DNA of 64,000 bases from Streptosporangium subroseum (GTDB lineage: Bacteria; Actinomycetota; Actinomycetes; Streptosporangiales; Streptosporangiaceae), in assembly GCF_900188345.1 (NCBI RefSeq), contig NZ_FZOD01000008.1, positions 124,001 to 188,000 on the forward strand, read 5' to 3'. Below are positions 27,358 to 36,948 of the stretch, one piece after another. Position 1 is the first letter of the stretch. Each line of letters begins with the position of its first letter. Both the position numbers and the translations under genes were made by a program. A model generated the notes under the pieces. That model worked only from the letters and a program-made list of their open reading frames with translations. It did not search any database and was not told the DNA's origin.

Positions 27358-28287
27358 TCAGCGCGCCGGTTTTGGTCCCAGCGCCTGGACGACCCGCGAG
27401 GTGCTGGGGCGACCGAGCCTCTCGGCCAGCCAGGTGCTGGTCTCGACCAGCGATTCGAGGTTCAGGCCGGTCTCGATGCCCAGGCCGTGCAGCATCCAGA
27501 CCAGGTCCTCGGTGGCGAGGTTGCCGGTGGCGCTCTCGGCGTACGGGCAGCCGCCGATGCCTCCGGTGGAGGCGTCCACCACGGTCACGCCCTCGCGGAG
27601 GGCGGCGAGGGTGTTGGCCAGGGCCTGGCCGTAGGTGTCGTGGAAGTGCACCGCCAGCCGCGACGGCCCGCCGAAGGCCTCGATCAGCGCGCTCACGTGG
27701 CCCGGCGTGGCGACGCCGATGGTGTCGCCGAGCGACAGCTCGAAGCAGCCCAGGTCGAGCAGCCGGCGTCCCACCGTGACCACCTGGCCGATCGGCGTCG
27801 GCCCCTCCCACGGGTCGCCGAAGCACATCGACACGTAAGCCCTGACCTTCAGGCCGTGTTCCAGCGCCCGCGCGACCACCGGCTCGAACATCTCGAACTG
27901 CGAGTCCAGCGTCCGGTTCAGGTTCTTGGCGGCGAAGGTCTCGGTGGCGCTTCCGAAGATCGCGATCTCCTGGACGCCGTGTTCGAGCGCCCGGTCGAGG
28001 CCCCGCTCGTTGGGCACGAGCACCGGGTAGCGAACGCCGGGGACCCGCTCCATGCCCGCCAGCAGCTCGGAGGCGTCGGCGAGCTGGGGCACCCATTTGG
28101 GGTGCACGAAGCTGGTCGCCTCGATCACGCGGTGCCCCGCGGCGGCCAGCCGGGTGATGAACTCCGCCTTGACCTCCACGGGGATCACCGCCGACTCGTT
28201 CTGCAGCCCGTCGCGCGGCCCGACCTCGTAGATCGTGACCCGCTCCGGGAGCCCCTCGGCCCTGACCCCGTACGGCTCACGCATCAT
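27358..28287 (-). CDS. Hydroxymethylglutaryl-CoA lyase
   Basis: 309 residues, TIM-barrel aldolase family. VTIYEVGPRDGLQNE supplies the metal-binding Asp, VEATSFVHPKWVPQLADA follows as in all HMG-CoA lyases, HFHDTYGQAL supplies the metal His pair, and GGIGGCPYAESATGNLATEDLVWML contains the catalytic Cys. It cleaves HMG-CoA to acetyl-CoA and acetoacetate, the last step of leucine degradation. AGGAG lies before tandem ATGs at 28287 and 28284. Confidence 0.93.
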   Translation of the reverse strand: MMREPYGVRAEGLPERVTIYEVGPRDGLQNESAVIPVEVKAEFITRLAAAGHRVIEATSFVHPKWVPQLADASELLAGMERVPGVRYPVLVPNERGLDRALEHGVQEIAIFGSATETFAAKNLNRTLDSQFEMFEPVVARALEHGLKVRAYVSMCFGDPWEGPTPIGQVVTVGRRLLDLGCFELSLGDTIGVATPGHVSALIEAFGGPSRLAVHFHDTYGQALANTLAALREGVTVVDASTGGIGGCPYAESATGNLATEDLVWMLHGLGIETGLNLESLVETSTWLAERLGRPSTSRVVQALGPKPAR

Positions 28288-28345
28288 GACGTCTCCTCGT
28301 GCCGGTCCCGCCATCTGATCTCGTACGGCTCACGCGTCATGGCCA

Positions 28346-30310
28346 TCACTTCTCCTCGTGCCGGACCACGGCCAGCACCGCGTCCATCGCGACTGCCTGA
28401 CCTGCCCGGACCGGCAGCTCGGCGACCACCCCGGCGATCGGTGCGGTCACGGTGTGCTCCATCTTCATCGCCTCGACGATGAGCAGCGGCTGCCCCTCGG
28501 CGACCTGCTCCCCCATGGTCGTCTTGACCACGAGCACCGTTCCGGGCATCGGGCTGCGGACCACTCCGTCCGCGCTGCCGCCCGCGCCCGCCCGGTCGGC
28601 GGGGTCGCCCAGGTGGCGGCGGGTGAGCGCCCAGGTGTCGCCGTCCCGGCCGAGCCAGATCGTGTCGCCGTCCCTGGCGACGGCGTAGCGGCGCGCGGTC
28701 CCGCCGAGGGTGACCAGCAGATCGCCGCCGTCCCGCGACAGTGTCGCTCGCAGGGAGGTATCCGGGTCGCCGCCGGGCGGGCGGACCTCGGCTCCGGCGG
28801 CGGGCAGGCCGCGCACCCGGATCTCGGCCACGCCGTCGCGGCTCTCCAGACGCCAGGTGGTCCACGCGGCCTCGCCCAGCCGCCAGCCGTCGGGCACGTC
28901 CCACGGGTCGGCCGGCGCGACGGGCACGTGCTCGTGCTGCAGGAGCAGGGCCGTGGTGGTCAGGACGTCGGCGGGGACGCCCTCGTCCGCGACCAGCTCG
29001 TCGAGGTGGCGCTCGACCAGGCCGGTGTCGAGGTCTGCGGCGACCACCTCGGGGTGGTTGATCAGCGCGCGCAGGAAGGAGATGTTGGTGGGCACACCCA
29101 GCACGGTCGTCGCGGCGAGTGCCCCGTCCAGCCGCCGCAGCGCGGAGGCCCGGTCGGGCCCCCAGGCGATGACCTTGGACAGCATCGGGTCGTAGTCGCT
29201 GCCGACCACGCCTCCGATCATCAGGCTGGAGTCCACGCGGACGTTTTCGGGCTCGCGGAGTGCGAGGACCCGGCCGCCGGTCGGCAGGAAGCCCCGGGAG
29301 GGGTCCTCGGCGTAGACGCGCGCCTCGACGGCGTGACCGCTCAGCCGTACCTCGTCCTGGGCGAGCGGGAGCGGCTCGCCGGTCGCGACCCTGAGCTGGA
29401 GCTCGACCAGGTCCAGCCCCGTGACCAGCTCGGTGACCGGGTGCTCGACCTGGAGGCGGGTGTTCATCTCCATGAAGTAGTAGTCGGCGGTCGCGCCCTG
29501 GACGATGAACTCGACCGTCCCGGCGCCGACGTAGCCGACGGACCTGGCGGCCTCGACCGCCGCCGCGCCCATGCTCGCCCGGGTCGCGGCGTCGAGTAGC
29601 GGGGAGGGCGCCTCCTCGATGATCTTCTGGTGACGGCGCTGGAGGCTGCACTCGCGCTCGCCCAGGTGAATGACGTTGCCGTGCGTGTCGGCCATCACCT
29701 GGATCTCGATGTGCCGGGGGTTCTCCACGAACCGCTCGATCAGCAGCGTCGCGTCGCCGAACGCGGCGGCGGCCGTACGGCGGGCCGACTCCAGCGCGTC
29801 CGGCAGCTCCGCCGCGGAGCGCACCAGCACCATGCCCTTGCCGCCGCCGCCCGCCGAGGGCTTGATCAGCGCGGGGAAGCCGACCCGCTCGGCGGCGGCC
29901 GCCAGGTCGTCGTCCGGTTCCGCGCCGCCGGGGACGACGGGGACCCCGGCCGCCGAGACGGTGGCCTTGGCGCGGATCTTGTCGCCCATGGCCTCGATGG
30001 CCTCCGGCGGCGGGCCGACGAACACCAGCCCGGCCTCGGCACACCGCCGGGCGAAGGCCGCGTTCTCGGCCAGGAAGCCGTAGCCGGGGTGCACCGCCTG
30101 GGCCCCGGTCTCCGCGGCGGCGGCCAGGATCGCCTCGGCGTCGAGGTAGCCGCCGCCGAGCCGCAGCGCGACGTCGGCCTCGCGGGCGTGCCGCGCGCCG
30201 GCGTCGGCGTCGCTGTAGACGGCGACGGAGCGGATGCCCAGCCTCCTGAGCGTGCGGATGATCCGCAGGGCGATCTCGCCCCGGTTGGCGATGAGAACGG
30301 TGTCGAACAT
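28346..30310 (-). CDS. Acyl-CoA carboxylase alpha subunit (biotin carboxylase plus biotin carrier)
   Basis: 654 residues. Biotin carboxylase domain from [18 protein letters not shown], with ATP-grasp motifs [14 protein letters not shown] and [31 protein letters not shown] middle linker leads to the C-terminal biotinyl domain, with biotin on Lys616 in EAMKMEH. ATG 30310 has GGGAG seven bases upstream; ATG 30355, two bases after the previous stop, is less likely. In this operon the substrate is most likely 3-methylcrotonyl-CoA. Confidence 0.92.
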   Translation of the reverse strand: MFDTVLIANRGEIALRIIRTLRRLGIRSVAVYSDADAGARHAREADVALRLGGGYLDAEAILAAAAETGAQAVHPGYGFLAENAAFARRCAEAGLVFVGPPPEAIEAMGDKIRAKATVSAAGVPVVPGGAEPDDDLAAAAERVGFPALIKPSAGGGGKGMVLVRSAAELPDALESARRTAAAAFGDATLLIERFVENPRHIEIQVMADTHGNVIHLGERECSLQRRHQKIIEEAPSPLLDAATRASMGAAAVEAARSVGYVGAGTVEFIVQGATADYYFMEMNTRLQVEHPVTELVTGLDLVELQLRVATGEPLPLAQDEVRLSGHAVEARVYAEDPSRGFLPTGGRVLALREPENVRVDSSLMIGGVVGSDYDPMLSKVIAWGPDRASALRRLDGALAATTVLGVPTNISFLRALINHPEVVAADLDTGLVERHLDELVADEGVPADVLTTTALLLQHEHVPVAPADPWDVPDGWRLGEAAWTTWRLESRDGVAEIRVRGLPAAGAEVRPPGGDPDTSLRATLSRDGGDLLVTLGGTARRYAVARDGDTIWLGRDGDTWALTRRHLGDPADRAGAGGSADGVVRSPMPGTVLVVKTTMGEQVAEGQPLLIVEAMKMEHTVTAPIAGVVAELPVRAGQAVAMDAVLAVVRHEEK

Positions 30311-30357
30311 TCCGGGTGCTCCCGGTGAGGGGTGAGGAGCCGATGAGTGGGTCATGG

Positions 30358-31926
30358 TCACATCCGGAAGACGCCGTAGCCGACGGGTTCGAGGGGGGCG
30401 TTGGCCGAGGCGGACAGGGCCAGGCCGAGGACGGTCCGGGTGTCGAGGGGGTCGATGACCCCGTCGTCCCAGAGGCGGGCGGTGGAGTAGTAGGGGTTGC
30501 CCTGCTCCTCGTACTGCCTGCGGATGGCGTCGGGATCGGCGTTGCCGACCGTGGAGAGCACGTTGGCGGCCTGCTCGCCGCCCATCACCGAGATGCGCGA
30601 CCCTGGCCACATCCACATGAACCGGGGTGAGTAGGCGCGCCCGGCCATCGCGTAGTTGCCCGCTCCGAACGAGCCGCCGATGACGACGGTGAACTTGGGC
30701 ACCCGGGCGCAGGCGACGGCGGTGACCATCTTGGCGCCGTGCTTGGCGATGCCCCCGGCCTCGTATGCCTTGCCGACCATGAACCCGCTGATGTTCTGCA
30801 GGAACACCAGGGGGATGTTGCGGCGGTCGCACAGCTCGATGAAGTGGGCGCCCTTGAGCGCCGACTCGCTGAACAGGATGCCGTTGTTGGCGATGATCCC
30901 GACCGGGTGGCCGTGGAGGTGGGCGAAGCCGGTGACGAGTGTGGCACCGTACTCGGCCTTGAACTCCAGGAACCGGCTGCCGTCCACGAGGCGGGCGATG
31001 ATCTCACGCACGTCGTACGGCGTGCGGGTGTCGGCGGGGACGATGCCGTAGAGGTCGCGGGGGTCGTGGAGCGGCTCCTCTGCGGGGATGCGGTCCCACG
31101 GGGAGGGGGTGCGCGGCGCGAGGGTGGCCACGATGTCACGGACGATCTTCAGGGCGTGGCGGTCGTCGTCGGCGAGGTGGTCGGTGACGCCGCTGACCCG
31201 GGCGTGCAGGTCGCCGCCGCCTAGGTCCTCGGCGGAGACCTCCTCGCCCGTCGCGGCCTTCACCAGCGGCGGGCCGCCGAGGAAGATCGTGCCCTGGTTG
31301 CGGACGATCACCGCCTCGTCGCTCATCGCCGGGACGTAGGCGCCGCCCGCCGTACAGGAGCCGAGGACCGCGGCGATCTGCGGGATGCTGCGCGCCGACA
31401 TGGTGGCCTGGTTGTAGAAGATCCGGCCGAAGTGCTCGCGGTCGGGGAAGACCTCGTCCTGCTTGGGCAGGAACGCGCCGCCGGAGTCGACGAGGTAGAC
31501 GCACGGCAGGTTGTTGTGGAGAGCGACCTCCTGAGCCCGCAGGTGCTTCTTGACCGTGATCGGGTAGTAGGTGCCGCCCTTGACGGTGGCGTCGTTGGCG
31601 ACGATCACACATTCGCGGCCGGAGACGCGGCCCACTCCGGTGATGATCCCGGCCGCTGGGGCCTCGTCGCCGTACAGGCCGGTGGCGGCCAGCTGGGAGA
31701 GCTCCAGGAATCGTGAGCCCGGGTCGAGCAGGGCGTCGACGCGGTCGCGGGGCAGCAGCTTGCCCCGGGACACGTGCCTGTCCCGCGACTTCTGCGGACC
31801 TCCCAGCGCGGCGACCGCGAGCCGTTCGCGCAGGTCGGCGGCGAGGCGCTCGTTGACCTCCGCGTTGCCCTTGAAGCTCTCGCCCCCCAGGTCGCAGGCG
31901 CTTCGCAGCACCGGCCAGCCACTCAT
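30358..31926 (-). CDS. Acyl-CoA carboxylase beta (carboxyltransferase) subunit, methylcrotonyl-CoA type
   Basis: 522 residues with the two crotonase-like halves of a carboxyltransferase. [35 protein letters not shown] and [29 protein letters not shown] are characteristic of MccB rather than PccB. The second half includes [29 protein letters not shown] and [17 protein letters not shown]. It is the first gene of the operon, preceded by AGGGGG, and its stop is immediately followed by the alpha-subunit region. Confidence 0.93.
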   Translation of the reverse strand: MSGWPVLRSACDLGGESFKGNAEVNERLAADLRERLAVAALGGPQKSRDRHVSRGKLLPRDRVDALLDPGSRFLELSQLAATGLYGDEAPAAGIITGVGRVSGRECVIVANDATVKGGTYYPITVKKHLRAQEVALHNNLPCVYLVDSGGAFLPKQDEVFPDREHFGRIFYNQATMSARSIPQIAAVLGSCTAGGAYVPAMSDEAVIVRNQGTIFLGGPPLVKAATGEEVSAEDLGGGDLHARVSGVTDHLADDDRHALKIVRDIVATLAPRTPSPWDRIPAEEPLHDPRDLYGIVPADTRTPYDVREIIARLVDGSRFLEFKAEYGATLVTGFAHLHGHPVGIIANNGILFSESALKGAHFIELCDRRNIPLVFLQNISGFMVGKAYEAGGIAKHGAKMVTAVACARVPKFTVVIGGSFGAGNYAMAGRAYSPRFMWMWPGSRISVMGGEQAANVLSTVGNADPDAIRRQYEEQGNPYYSTARLWDDGVIDPLDTRTVLGLALSASANAPLEPVGYGVFRM

Positions 31927-31987
31927 GCGGGCCCCCTCTGTCCGGCTCCGTCGCCGTGGGTCAGCGGTCGCTAACTCCATCGGAGAT

Positions 31988-32007
31988 GTTAGTCATTATT
32001 AACGTTA
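31988..32007. promoter_or_regulatory. Probable TetR operator between carboxylase operon and regulator
   Basis: The AT-rich divergent gap holds GTTA-N8-TAAC (31988-32003) and the overlapping perfect 8-base palindrome TAACGTTA (32000-32007), about 19 bases before the regulator's GTG and 60 bases before the carboxylase start. Its place fits a repressor site controlling both directions. Confidence 0.5.
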
Positions 32008-32025
32008 CCGTCTACCATACGAGAG

Positions 32026-32616
32026 GTGACGACTGCTCAGAGCCCTACCCGCAATCGTGGGTCACGGCGCATGGAAATTCTGGACGCCGCGGCCGAGCTG
32101 TTCGCGGCGCGCGGCTTCCACGGCGTCTCCATCGAGGACATCGGCGGCGCGGTCGGCACGTCGGGCCCCGCCCTCTACCGGCATTTCAGCGGCAAGGAGG
32201 CCCTGCTGGCGGAGATGCTGCTGGACATCAGCGAGCGCCTGCACACCTCGGCCACGAGCCGCGTGACCGAGGCCCCCGACGCCGAGCACGCGCTGGATGC
32301 CCTGCTCACCGGTCAGATCGAGTTCGCACTCAGCCATCCGGCGTTGATCATCGTGCACGACCGCGAGCTCGGCAACGTCCCCGAGCCCGCCCGGCGCAGG
32401 ATCCGCCGCCTCCAGCGGCTCTACGTCGAGGAGTGGGTCACCGTGCTGAGCGAGCTCTACCCGGACTGCCCGCCGCCCCGCCTGCGCGCCGCGACCCACG
32501 CCATCTTCGGCCTGCTCAACTCCACCCCGCACAGCGCGGGCGAGCTTGATCCCGCGGCGATGGCCGAGCTGTTGCGGGGCATGGCCCGGGCCGCGCTGGC
32601 CGATGCCCAGAGTTAA
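32026..32616 (+). CDS. TetR family regulator, divergent from leucine operon
   Basis: 196 residues. The N-terminal TetR helix-turn-helix is ILDAAAELFAARGFHGVSIEDIGGAVGTSGPALYRHFSGKEALL, and the C-terminal ligand domain resembles regulators of acyl-CoA metabolism (RELGNVPEPARRRIRRLQRLYVEEWV). GTG 32026 is preceded by GAGAG. Its divergent position suggests it represses the carboxylase-lyase-dehydrogenase operon until a branched-chain acyl-CoA accumulates; the effector is inferred. Confidence 0.9.
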   Translation: MTTAQSPTRNRGSRRMEILDAAAELFAARGFHGVSIEDIGGAVGTSGPALYRHFSGKEALLAEMLLDISERLHTSATSRVTEAPDAEHALDALLTGQIEFALSHPALIIVHDRELGNVPEPARRRIRRLQRLYVEEWVTVLSELYPDCPPPRLRAATHAIFGLLNSTPHSAGELDPAAMAELLRGMARAALADAQS

Positions 32617-32630
32617 GACTTGTTAACTCT
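32609..32630. repeat. Inverted repeat over the TetR stop codon
   Basis: Perfect eight-base arms AGAGTTAA and TTAACTCT with a six-base loop; the left arm contains the TetR gene's TAA stop. It is AT-rich, so it is a weak terminator. The arms share GTTAA/TTAAC with the operator-like sequence in front of the gene. Confidence 0.5.
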
Positions 32631-32835
32631 CGCCCGAGTTGGTCGTTTGGCGCCGCCGAAGGCGCCCCGATCGGGTGGCCACCGTCCGGCAAGCGCGACC
32701 GCGATGAAAGCCCGTATCGGGCATCGGGTACTTTGAGTCGGTTTTCACATCCGACTCCGGCCACCGTCGCGGGGGGAACGTCGTTTGAGTCGCCTGACGG
32801 TCCCGGCCGGCATCATCAACGCAAAGGGGAAATCG

Positions 32836-33657
32836 ATGGGCACCATCACCACCAAGGATGGCACCGAGATCTTCTACAAGGACTGGGGCAGCGGGCAGCC
32901 CGTCGTGTTCAGCCACGGCTGGCCGCTGAACGCCGACGCCTGGGACGACCAGCTCGCCCTGGTCGCGGCCAACGGGTTTCGCGCGATCGCGCACGACCGT
33001 CGCGGGCACGGCCGCTCCGGCCAGTCCTGGGACGGCAACAACATGGACACCTACGCCGACGATCTGGCCGAGCTGATCGAGGCGCTGGACCTCCACGACG
33101 CCGTTCTGGTCGGGCACTCCACCGGTGGCGGCGAGGTGGCCCGCTACATCGGCCGCCACGGCACCGCGCGCGTCGCCAAGGCCGTCCTGCTGGGCGCGGT
33201 GACGCCGTTGATGCTCAAGACCGAGGCCAACCCGGAGGGGCTGCCGATCGAGGTGTTCGACGGCATCCGTGCGGGCGTCGCGGGCGACCGGTCACAGTTC
33301 TACAAGGACCTCAGCATCCCGTTCTACGGCTTCAACCGGCCGGGCGCGGCGGTGTCGCAGGGCGCGAGCGACGCCTTCTGGCTGTGGAGCATGCAGGTGG
33401 GCCTCAAGGGCGCGCTCGACTGCGTCAAGGCCTTCTCCGAGACCGACTTCACCGAAGACCTCAAGCGCTTCGACATCCCGACCTTCATCGCGCACGGCGA
33501 CGACGACCAGATCGTTCCGATCGTCGCCGCGGGCCTGAAGGCGGCCGAGCTGGTCAAGGACGCCACCCTGAAGGTCTACCCCGGCGCCCCCCACGGCCTG
33601 GTCGGCGCCTACAAGGACGAGTTCAACGCCGACCTGCTGACCTTCCTCAACACCTGA
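32836..33657 (+). CDS. Alpha/beta hydrolase, cofactor-free haloperoxidase type
   Basis: 273 residues. The oxyanion/HG motif [16 protein letters not shown], the nucleophile elbow VGHSTGGGE with Ser95, the acid region HGDDDQIVP and the catalytic His253 in GAPHGL match the non-heme chloroperoxidase/arylesterase branch. AAGGGGA precedes ATG 32836. Physiological substrate is unknown; probably an esterase or perhydrolase. Confidence 0.9.
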   Translation: MGTITTKDGTEIFYKDWGSGQPVVFSHGWPLNADAWDDQLALVAANGFRAIAHDRRGHGRSGQSWDGNNMDTYADDLAELIEALDLHDAVLVGHSTGGGEVARYIGRHGTARVAKAVLLGAVTPLMLKTEANPEGLPIEVFDGIRAGVAGDRSQFYKDLSIPFYGFNRPGAAVSQGASDAFWLWSMQVGLKGALDCVKAFSETDFTEDLKRFDIPTFIAHGDDDQIVPIVAAGLKAAELVKDATLKVYPGAPHGLVGAYKDEFNADLLTFLNT

Positions 33658-33826
33658 GCCTCAGGATCGACCCGGCCGGCCGCTCGCAGGCCGCCGGCCA
33701 TCACCCGGGTTCCGCGCACTGAGCGCCAGGCGGATCCGGCGGGCCACGGCGGGCCGGGCAGTTCCCGAGCCCGCCGTGCGGGCCGGACCGCACCGTCCTC
33801 CGAGCGGGGACGCCCTCGTGTCCGGC

Positions 33827-34675
33827 TCACCAGGGGGACAGGGACAGAATCCGCGACGGGACCACGATGACCGGGCACCCCGCCTCTCGCAGCAGTGAGT
33901 GACACACCGGGCCGAGCGGCAGATCGACCGGATCGTCCTGCTCCCTGTCGCTGGTCACCACCAGGTCCGAGCGGTCGGCCGCATGGCGGAGCACCTCCGC
34001 GTGGGGCCGTGTCTCGACGACGGTCTCCACGTCCACCCCGGAATACTTCTCCTCCCACACCGCGACGTTGGCGTTGAAGCGAACGACCAGCGGCCGTATG
34101 TCCTCCATGTCTCCGGGGCAGAGACAGATCGCCAGCAGCGAGGCCCTGCGCAGCCTCGCCTCCTCGAACGCCACGGCGAGCTCCGCCGATCCCGGATTGA
34201 CGCCTTCCACGCCGACCGCCACGCGGTTCGTGCGCGGATGGGTGGTCTCCTTGACGACGGCCACCGGGGAGCGCGCGTGCGAGAGAAGCTGGACGGCGGT
34301 CGGGCCGATCCGCGACTTCTCGACGCCGCCCCATCCGCGAGGACCAATCGCGACCAGCTCCGCCGCGACCGACCCGCTCACCAGCACGGCCGCCGGCGAC
34401 CCCTCCACCAGCTCCCCCCGGATCCGTATCCGGGGGGCCAGGTCATGCGCCAGGCTCACCCCCATCTCGAGCACGTGCCGGCTCATGCGACGTATGATCT
34501 CCGTCGACTCATGGCTGATGGGGATCGGGGAGCGCGGCCGCTGCCAGCCGTGGCAGACGAGCAGGGGATCGAACCGCATTCGGGCCTCTTCGACGCCCCA
34601 TCGGAGAGCATGCTCGCTCGTTTTCGAACCGTCGTATCCGACGACCACGGGTCGCCCGTCGTCACCTGCGCGCAT
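33827..34675 (-). CDS. Tandem-domain universal stress protein
   Basis: 282 residues made of two UspA domains. The first begins RPVVVGYDGSKTSEHALRWGVEEA and ends ELVAIGPRGWGGVEKSRIGPTAVQLLSHARSPVAVV, with the ATP-binding G-2x-G-9x-G-S/T type pattern. The second begins RVAVGVEGVNPGSAELAVAFEEA and ends VCHSLLREAGCPVIVV, with a poorer nucleotide motif. Such proteins respond to stress, hypoxia or starvation. Confidence 0.88.
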   Translation of the reverse strand: MRAGDDGRPVVVGYDGSKTSEHALRWGVEEARMRFDPLLVCHGWQRPRSPIPISHESTEIIRRMSRHVLEMGVSLAHDLAPRIRIRGELVEGSPAAVLVSGSVAAELVAIGPRGWGGVEKSRIGPTAVQLLSHARSPVAVVKETTHPRTNRVAVGVEGVNPGSAELAVAFEEARLRRASLLAICLCPGDMEDIRPLVVRFNANVAVWEEKYSGVDVETVVETRPHAEVLRHAADRSDLVVTSDREQDDPVDLPLGPVCHSLLREAGCPVIVVPSRILSLSPW

Positions 34676-34940
34676 TGTGACTCCTATGTTCCGCCGCTTA
34701 CCTCAATACTTCTCCCGTCCACCCGCTGTGGCGGGCGCGTCACCACAAGACTTGCCTTGTTTTACGGCTTGCGTCCGCAAATGAAATCGGACACCACCAG
34801 TCCCTTGCGTCACAGCCGGGTGCCGCCGTCCCACCGGATGACTCCATCGAGCGGAACCGCGGGGATGTCTCCGGGCCCTGGCCGGGTCATCGGCCGGGTC
34901 ATCGCGGGGGCGGGTGGAGTCGGTGCGAAGGCGAGTGAGG

Positions 34941-35321
34941 TCAGTGCGGGTGCGGGTGGTCGTGGTCGTCCGGGTGGTCGTGGTCGTCCGGGTGGTCGTG
35001 GCCGATGGGGCGCCGGGCCAGCGTCCGGGCGCGGGCGGTGACCTCCTCGGCGAGTACGGTGCCGCCGTCGGCCAGCACGTCCTCCAGCGCGCCCAGCCAG
35101 TGCCGGTAGTAGTTCCAGTGCTCGCCCCCGGCCGGTGCGGTCTCCCAGGCCGCGATCCGGGCGATCAGCGCCGCCTGGAACCGCGGCCAGGTGAACGCGC
35201 CCGCCTCGTACAGGGTGACGGCCATGCCGAAGGCACGGCCCTCCCACGGCTCGGCGAACACCAGTTCGCCGTTGGAGCGCGGCGGCGCGGCCGGGCCCCC
35301 GACGTCCAGCGGGGCGCTCAC
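34941..35321 (-). CDS. Nitrile hydratase accessory protein with His/Asp-rich tail
   Basis: 126 residues from GTG 35321, overlapping the alpha-subunit stop by four bases. [35 protein letters not shown] and [16 protein letters not shown] match the activators that deliver cobalt to the alpha subunit and are related to the beta-subunit N-terminus. From residue 107 the protein ends in a repeated HDHPDD pattern with eight His and seven Asp in the last twenty residues, a plausible cobalt-holding tail. The DNA shows this as short tandem repeats at about 34941-35003. Confidence 0.88.
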   Translation of the reverse strand: MSAPLDVGGPAAPPRSNGELVFAEPWEGRAFGMAVTLYEAGAFTWPRFQAALIARIAAWETAPAGGEHWNYYRHWLGALEDVLADGGTVLAEEVTARARTLARRPIGHDHPDDHDHPDDHDHPHPH

Positions 35322-35911
35322 GGCGCCTTGACCTTGGCCACGCCGACCATCGCATCCCGGGTCACCAGTGGCACGAGCTGTTCCGCCGTCAGCCCCTCGG
35401 TGCCGGCCGGACGTTCGGGCAGCACCAGCCAGCGCACCTCGCTGCTGGAGTCGTGGACGGTGATCCGTACGTCGTCGGCGAGATCGAGGCCCATCTCGGA
35501 CAGCACCCTGCGCGGCTCCCTGACCATCCGCGCGCGGTAGGCCGGGTCCTTGTACCAGCTCGGCGGCAGGCCGAGCACCGACCACGGGTAACACGAGCAC
35601 AGCGTGCAGACCACCACATTGTGGGTGGTCGCGGTGTTCTCCACGACGACGATGTGCTCGGCCTGCCTCCCCACGTAGCCCAGCTCCCTGATCGCGGCGG
35701 TGCCGTCGTCGAGCAGCCACCGACGGTACTCCGGGTCGGTCCACGCCCTGGCCACCACCTTGGCGCCGTTGAGCGGGCCCACGTTGGTCTCGTAGGTGGT
35801 GATGATCCTGTCCATCGTGTCCGGGTCGATCAGGCCCCGTTCGGTGAGCAGTTGTTCCAGAGCCTCGGTGCGCAGCGCCGGGGGAATGCGTTCGGTGGAT
35901 CCGGTGGTCAT
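35318..35911 (-). CDS. nthA: Nitrile hydratase alpha subunit, cobalt type
   Basis: 197 residues. The metal-claw motif is [10 protein letters not shown] at residues 101-110 (Cys102, Cys105, Ser106, Cys107). Thr in CTLC is the hallmark of cobalt enzymes, where iron enzymes have Ser. It hydrates nitriles to amides together with the beta subunit. The order beta-alpha-activator, all with four-base overlaps, is also that of known cobalt nitrile hydratases. Confidence 0.95.
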   Translation of the reverse strand: MTTGSTERIPPALRTEALEQLLTERGLIDPDTMDRIITTYETNVGPLNGAKVVARAWTDPEYRRWLLDDGTAAIRELGYVGRQAEHIVVVENTATTHNVVVCTLCSCYPWSVLGLPPSWYKDPAYRARMVREPRRVLSEMGLDLADDVRITVHDSSSEVRWLVLPERPAGTEGLTAEQLVPLVTRDAMVGVAKVKAP

Positions 35912-36573
35912 GCGGGCTCCTCCAGATAGCTCTCGAACAGCTCGACGGTGAGTGTGAAGGGTTCGGCGTCGGCGCCCCACAGCTCGCGGGAGTCGAACCG
36001 CACCGAGTAGACGTACTGCGGGTTCTCCCCCAAAAAGTGCGCGTTCGTGTCCGGCAGCACCGCGGCGGGCTGGATGAGCGCGACGACTCCGGTGTGCCCG
36101 CGCACGTAGCCCGCCAGCCTGGTGTGCCCTGGCGGCGACATGTCCTTGGCGCGCACCCGCTCGCCCGTGGCGAAGGCCGGTGCGGCGTCCACGGTGCGCA
36201 GCGAGCCCTCGGCGGCCGGTGCGTGGCCGGGCCTGGCGGGCTCGGGGATCGGCGGTTCCTCGACCCGCTCGCCGCGCAGGTTGCGGGCGCGGGCGTCGAT
36301 CGCGTCCGGCGCCAGGATGGCGGTGTCGGTGAGCATCAGCTCCGCGGCGTTGAGCCAGCGGCCGTAGTAGCCGTCGTCCAGGTAGGCGGTCCGGTCCAGG
36401 CGCTCGAGCGCATGCCGGAAGGCGTCCACGTTGTATCCGGACGCTCCCTCGGAGAGCAGGGTCAACGCGAACGCCCGGCCCTGCCAGGCTTCCTCGAAGA
36501 CCGGTTCGTCGCCCCTCGGCGGATGAGCGGGGCCCCAGCCCTCGGTGCCCCCCATGTCGGCGATCCCGTCCAT
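35908..36573 (-). CDS. nthB: Nitrile hydratase beta subunit
   Basis: 221 residues starting [15 protein letters not shown], the standard beta-subunit opening. The middle has [16 protein letters not shown] and the C-terminal SH3-like barrel has [31 protein letters not shown], then [30 protein letters not shown]. It is the first gene of the operon and overlaps the alpha gene by ATGA. Confidence 0.95.
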   Translation of the reverse strand: MDGIADMGGTEGWGPAHPPRGDEPVFEEAWQGRAFALTLLSEGASGYNVDAFRHALERLDRTAYLDDGYYGRWLNAAELMLTDTAILAPDAIDARARNLRGERVEEPPIPEPARPGHAPAAEGSLRTVDAAPAFATGERVRAKDMSPPGHTRLAGYVRGHTGVVALIQPAAVLPDTNAHFLGENPQYVYSVRFDSRELWGADAEPFTLTVELFESYLEEPA

Positions 36574-36948
36574 GGCATCACCTCCCGTGGTTCTACGGTG
36601 ACGGAAAGGCGTTCGTCACAGCGTGTTAGCGGGTGCTCAATCCTTATTCTCGCAGGTCATAGGGGCAATGGGCGATAGCGCACCCCGCCGAGGGTGTCCC
36701 GGGCGCCGCGCCGGAGAGCGGTACGGCGCGTGCCTGTCGGCCTGCCCGGTCCACCGCGCCGCCGTCGCTCCGCGAACCGGACATCACACCGCTCAACGCC
36801 ACCTTGCCGGGCCCCGCGGGGAAACCTGGGCCGGCGTTGCGTACGGGGCCGCCGCCACCGATGCCGGGCAAGGGAGCGGCCCGGGTGCTCGAGCACCCGG
36901 GCCGCCGTCTGTCAGGTCCGAGCCGAGGCTACGGACTGAATCTCATCG
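36574..36948. other. Intergenic region between nitrile hydratase and Ig-like gene
   Basis: No convincing gene. The region must hold the nitrile hydratase promoter near 36600 (AT-richer) and, at its other end, the strong palindrome at 36876-36905. Confidence 0.4.
36876..36905. terminator. Perfect 30-base palindrome after the Ig-like protein gene
   Basis: Two fifteen-base arms (GCGGCCCGGGTGCTC and its exact complement) meet with no loop and include a central CTCGAG. It lies about 45 bases past the stop of the minus-strand gene at 36949. No U-run follows, as is common for actinobacterial terminators. Confidence 0.55.
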
